A stretch of 43,451 bases of DNA from Candidatus Altimarinota bacterium (lineage in GTDB: Bacteria; Patescibacteriota; Gracilibacteria; BD1-5; UBA6164): the NCBI GenBank assembly GCA_019454605.1, contig JACFNZ010000008.1:1-43451 (forward strand), written 5' to 3'. The notes under the pieces were generated by a model. That model was not told the DNA's origin and did no database searches. It was given only the letters and a program-made list of their open reading frames with translations. Positions 40,739 through 43,451 of this stretch are shown here, in pieces. How positions within the stretch are numbered: position 1 is the first letter of the stretch; the number at the start of each line of letters is the position of its first letter. The translations under genes and the position numbers were made by a program.

Positions 40739-43393
40739 CTAACTAATTTCACTTAATTTTTCTTCTAGTTTTTTTAGTTTTTCAAGAGCCTCTTGCTTTT
40801 TTTGTTCTTCTCATCTTACTAAATTCGCAGGGGCATTTCTTACAAAACTTTCATTTAATAGTTTTTTATCAAGAATTTGAATATACTCTTTTGTGTCATC
40901 TATTTGAAGTTTTAACCTTTCAATTTCTCACTCCATATCTTTTGCATTTGAAGTATCAACAAATATTTCAATTCATGATTTTGTAACTACATAAGCAAGT
41001 TTATCACTACTTTGTTTTGATACTATTTGAGTTTGTTCTGAACGAACTATTCATGAAATAACCTCTAAAACTTCATTTCAAAATAAATCTTTTTTTGAAG
41101 ATTTTATTTTTAATTCTACTTTTATTGGATTACTAGGAACTACATTATTTTCTGCTCTTATGTTTCTAATTCATTTAATTATTTCAATAATTACTTCTTT
41201 ATCTTTTTCTATATTTTTGTTTATTTCAAAAGGCACTCTAGAAAAATTGCTTTCAATTAACTTTCCTTCAAATCATAAAACTCCCCAAAGTTTTTCACTA
41301 ATAAATGGAGCATAAGGATGCCAAAGTCTTAAAATATGATTTATAACATAAATAATTATATCAAAAGAATATTTTGAGTTTTTTGACATAATTTTAAACT
41401 CTTCTATAAAATAATCACAAAATTCATTTTTTGTAAATTCTTTTAATAAAATTCAGCTTTCAGAAAAATTTAGTTTTTCCATTCAATTATTTACTTCTCT
41501 AGAAACAAATGAAAGTCTTGATAAAATCCATTTTTCAAAGAAATTTAAATCATCAAAATTATCTAAAATTCTTTTTTCAATTTTATCTATACTATCAAGT
41601 TTATAGTCTCATTTTTCAAACAAACTCATATAAACAAATCTTGAAGCATTCCATATTTTGTTTAAAAATATTTTATTTTCCTCTACATTTGCTTCATCAA
41701 ATTTTAGGTCATTTCAAGGAGTATTTCATATACTTAAAGTAAGTCTTAATGCATCACTTGAGTATTTTTCTACCATATCAAGAGGGTCTATACCATTTCA
41801 TAAAGATTTAGACATTTTTTTCCCATGTTTATCTTTTATAAGTCAGTGAAAATATATTTGTTTAAAAGGAGTTTTGTCAGTAAATTCATATCAAAATAAT
41901 AACATTCTAATTACCCAAAAAAATATTATATCATGTCAAGTTTCAAGCACTGATGCTGGGTAAAATTTATTAAAATCCTCACTTCAAGTTTTTGAAGGTA
42001 TGTCAAATCATAAAGTTGAAAAAGGCCATAATGCTGAAGAAAACCAAGTATCAAGTACATCTTCATCTTGATAATATTCTCAAGTTTTTGTTAAATCTTC
42101 ACTTGATACAACCATTTCTCAAGTTGTTTTATGATAATATCGGGGGATTCTATGTCACCACCATAATTGTCTTGAAATACACCAATCTCTTAAATTAAAA
42201 ATCCAATCTTCAAATATTTTATTAAATCTATTTGGAACTATTTCAAATTCTTTTTTATTATATCAAGAAATAACTTTTTTAGTCATTTCTTCAACTTTTA
42301 CAAACCATTGAGTAGAAATAATAGTTTCTATTTTACATCCACTTCTATTACAGTATCATACTTTATGATTATAATCTTCGACTTTTAATAAATTTCATTT
42401 TGATTTAAGTAATTCTACAATATTTTCTCTTGCTGTTAAAAAGTCTTGTCCTTGAAAAATTCAAGCTTTTGAAGTCATTTTTCAGTCTTTTCAAATAACT
42501 ATATTATCCATTGAAAGAGAGTGTCTTTTTCAAACTTCAAAATCATTTGGATCATGAGCTGGAGTTATTTTTACAGCTCAAGTTCAAAAATCCATTTCAA
42601 CCATTTCATCACCTATAATAGGGATTTCTTTATTTAAAATAGGTAAAATAAGTTTTTTTCAAGCTTTAAGTAATGCTTTATATCTTTTATCTTTTGGGTG
42701 AACAGCAACTGCTTCGTCTCAAAGCAAAGTTTCAGGTCTTGTTGTTGCTACAATTATTTCATTATCACTTCAAGAAACAAAGTAAGTTATATAATAAAGT
42801 TTTCCCCTCTCTTCTTTATAATCAACTTCTTGATCAGAAACTACTGTATCAAGTGCAGGAGAATAATTTACCATATATTCTCATTTATAAATATATCATT
42901 TATTATATAAGTCTACAAAAGCATCAGTTACAGTTTTGTATAAATCAGGATCTAGTGTGAATTTTTCTCTAGACCAATCAAGAGATGATCAAATAACTTT
43001 TACTTGATCTGTGATAGTTTTATGTGAAAAATCTTTCCATTTCCATACTTCATCTAAAAATTTTTCTCTTCAAAGAGATTGTCTTGTAATTTTTTGTGAT
43101 AATAAGTTTTTTTCAACTTTTGCTTGAGTTGCGATTCATGCATGATCAGTTCAAGGAAGCCATAAAGTTTCATCTCAAATCATACGATGATAACGAATCA
43201 TTATATCTTCTAAAGTTAAAGTAAGAGCATGTCATAAATGCAAAACTCAAGTTACATTTGGAGGAGGAAGGGGAATATAAAAAGTATTATTTGAAGTTGT
43301 TTTTTTAGGTTTAAAATATCCACCATTTTCCCAAGTTTTATATATTTCTTGTTCAAAGTTTTCTGGTTCATATTTTTTTGAAAATGTTGTCAT
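40739..43393 (-). CDS. valS: valyl-tRNA synthetase
   Basis: An 884-residue class I synthetase that charges tRNA(Val). The first ATP motif is PPPNVTGVLHLGHALT (His52, His55). [22 protein letters not shown] and [16 protein letters not shown] (editing domain) follow. Further on are [63 protein letters not shown] and [16 protein letters not shown] (KMSKS at 526-530). The anticodon-binding domain and a C-terminal Val-RS coiled coil (about residues 815-884) complete it. The ATG at 43393 opens [21 protein letters not shown], as usual. Length is typical (870-950). The stop is TAG. It precedes dsbB in a two-gene unit. Confidence 0.97.
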
Positions 43394-43414
43394 CTTGCAA
43401 AAAAATTAAAAAAT

Positions 43415-43440
43415 AAAAAAGAAGTGATTTCTTCTTTTTT
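43415..43440. terminator. hairpin upstream of valS
   Basis: AAAAAAGAAG and CTTCTTTTTT (43415-43424 and 43431-43440) with a 6-base loop, giving a U-tract on either strand. It is 22 bases before the valS start and probably ends a gene that lies beyond the window edge. No gene is visible in 43394-43451. Confidence 0.6.
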
Positions 43441-43451
43441 ATTATATAAAA

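Overview
The window is a piece of a very AT-rich bacterial chromosome that reads TGA as glycine (genetic code 25). Read with the standard code, every gene here breaks into short fragments. With TGA = Gly, almost the whole window resolves into 39 closely packed genes. TGA then falls on invariant glycines, such as the Walker A glycines of DnaB and FtsK, WALL-type glycine loops in GatB, and the 'SGGGG' loop of ATP-citrate lyase. Only TAA and TAG act as stops. No start that I checked has a Shine-Dalgarno sequence. These traits point to the Absconditabacteria (SR1) / Gracilibacteria (BD1-5) branch of the candidate phyla radiation; I cannot choose between the two from this window.

Layout. 1-465: the 3' end of a cysteine-rich secreted protein. 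488-3525 (minus): dnaN-sbcD-tatD, a tight operon. 3656-9204 (plus): a membrane-anchored DinD-like protein, galU, a small membrane protein, a CtpA-type protease and a secreted transglutaminase-like protein. 9191-10086: three small unknown genes. 10231-13141: a two-component system, then a secreted coiled-coil protein behind a hairpin leader. 13158-15350 (minus): a large VirB6/TrbL-like membrane protein. 15483-23301 (plus): gatB, trxA, two small membrane proteins (one with a PH domain), trpS, ftsK, another membrane protein and dprA. 23293-26224 (minus): a TrmA/RlmD-family methyltransferase, a type IV pilin-like protein and a secreted SH3-like protein with tandem repeats. 26359-28625 (plus): a TPR protein and dnaB. 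28654-31493 (minus): a 49-residue protein, an isochorismatase-fold hydrolase and ligA. 31658-35476 (plus): a 1272-residue beta-CASP metallo-nuclease with a very large insertion. 35509-36216 (minus): a DnaJ-like protein. 36278-40189 (plus): a small secreted protein, a two-subunit ATP-citrate lyase and a DoxX protein. 40194-43393 (minus): dsbB and valS.

How the genes fit together. Much of the content is core replication and repair (DnaN, DnaB, LigA, SbcD, TatD, DprA, FtsK) and translation (GatB, TrpRS, ValRS, an RNA methyltransferase). The rest is largely cell-surface biology: secreted and membrane proteins, disulfide formation (DsbB), a pilin-like protein and a T4SS-like channel, as expected for a small cell that lives on other cells. 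ATP-citrate lyase is the one striking metabolic module: it would turn citrate into acetyl-CoA and oxaloacetate.

No gene-free stretch exceeds about 165 bases. The longest (31494-31657) holds a promoter and a short inverted repeat. Gene ends are often marked by strong hairpins that overlap stop codons, and several convergent pairs share one palindrome as a two-way terminator. I saw no tRNA, rRNA, CRISPR array or insertion sequence.
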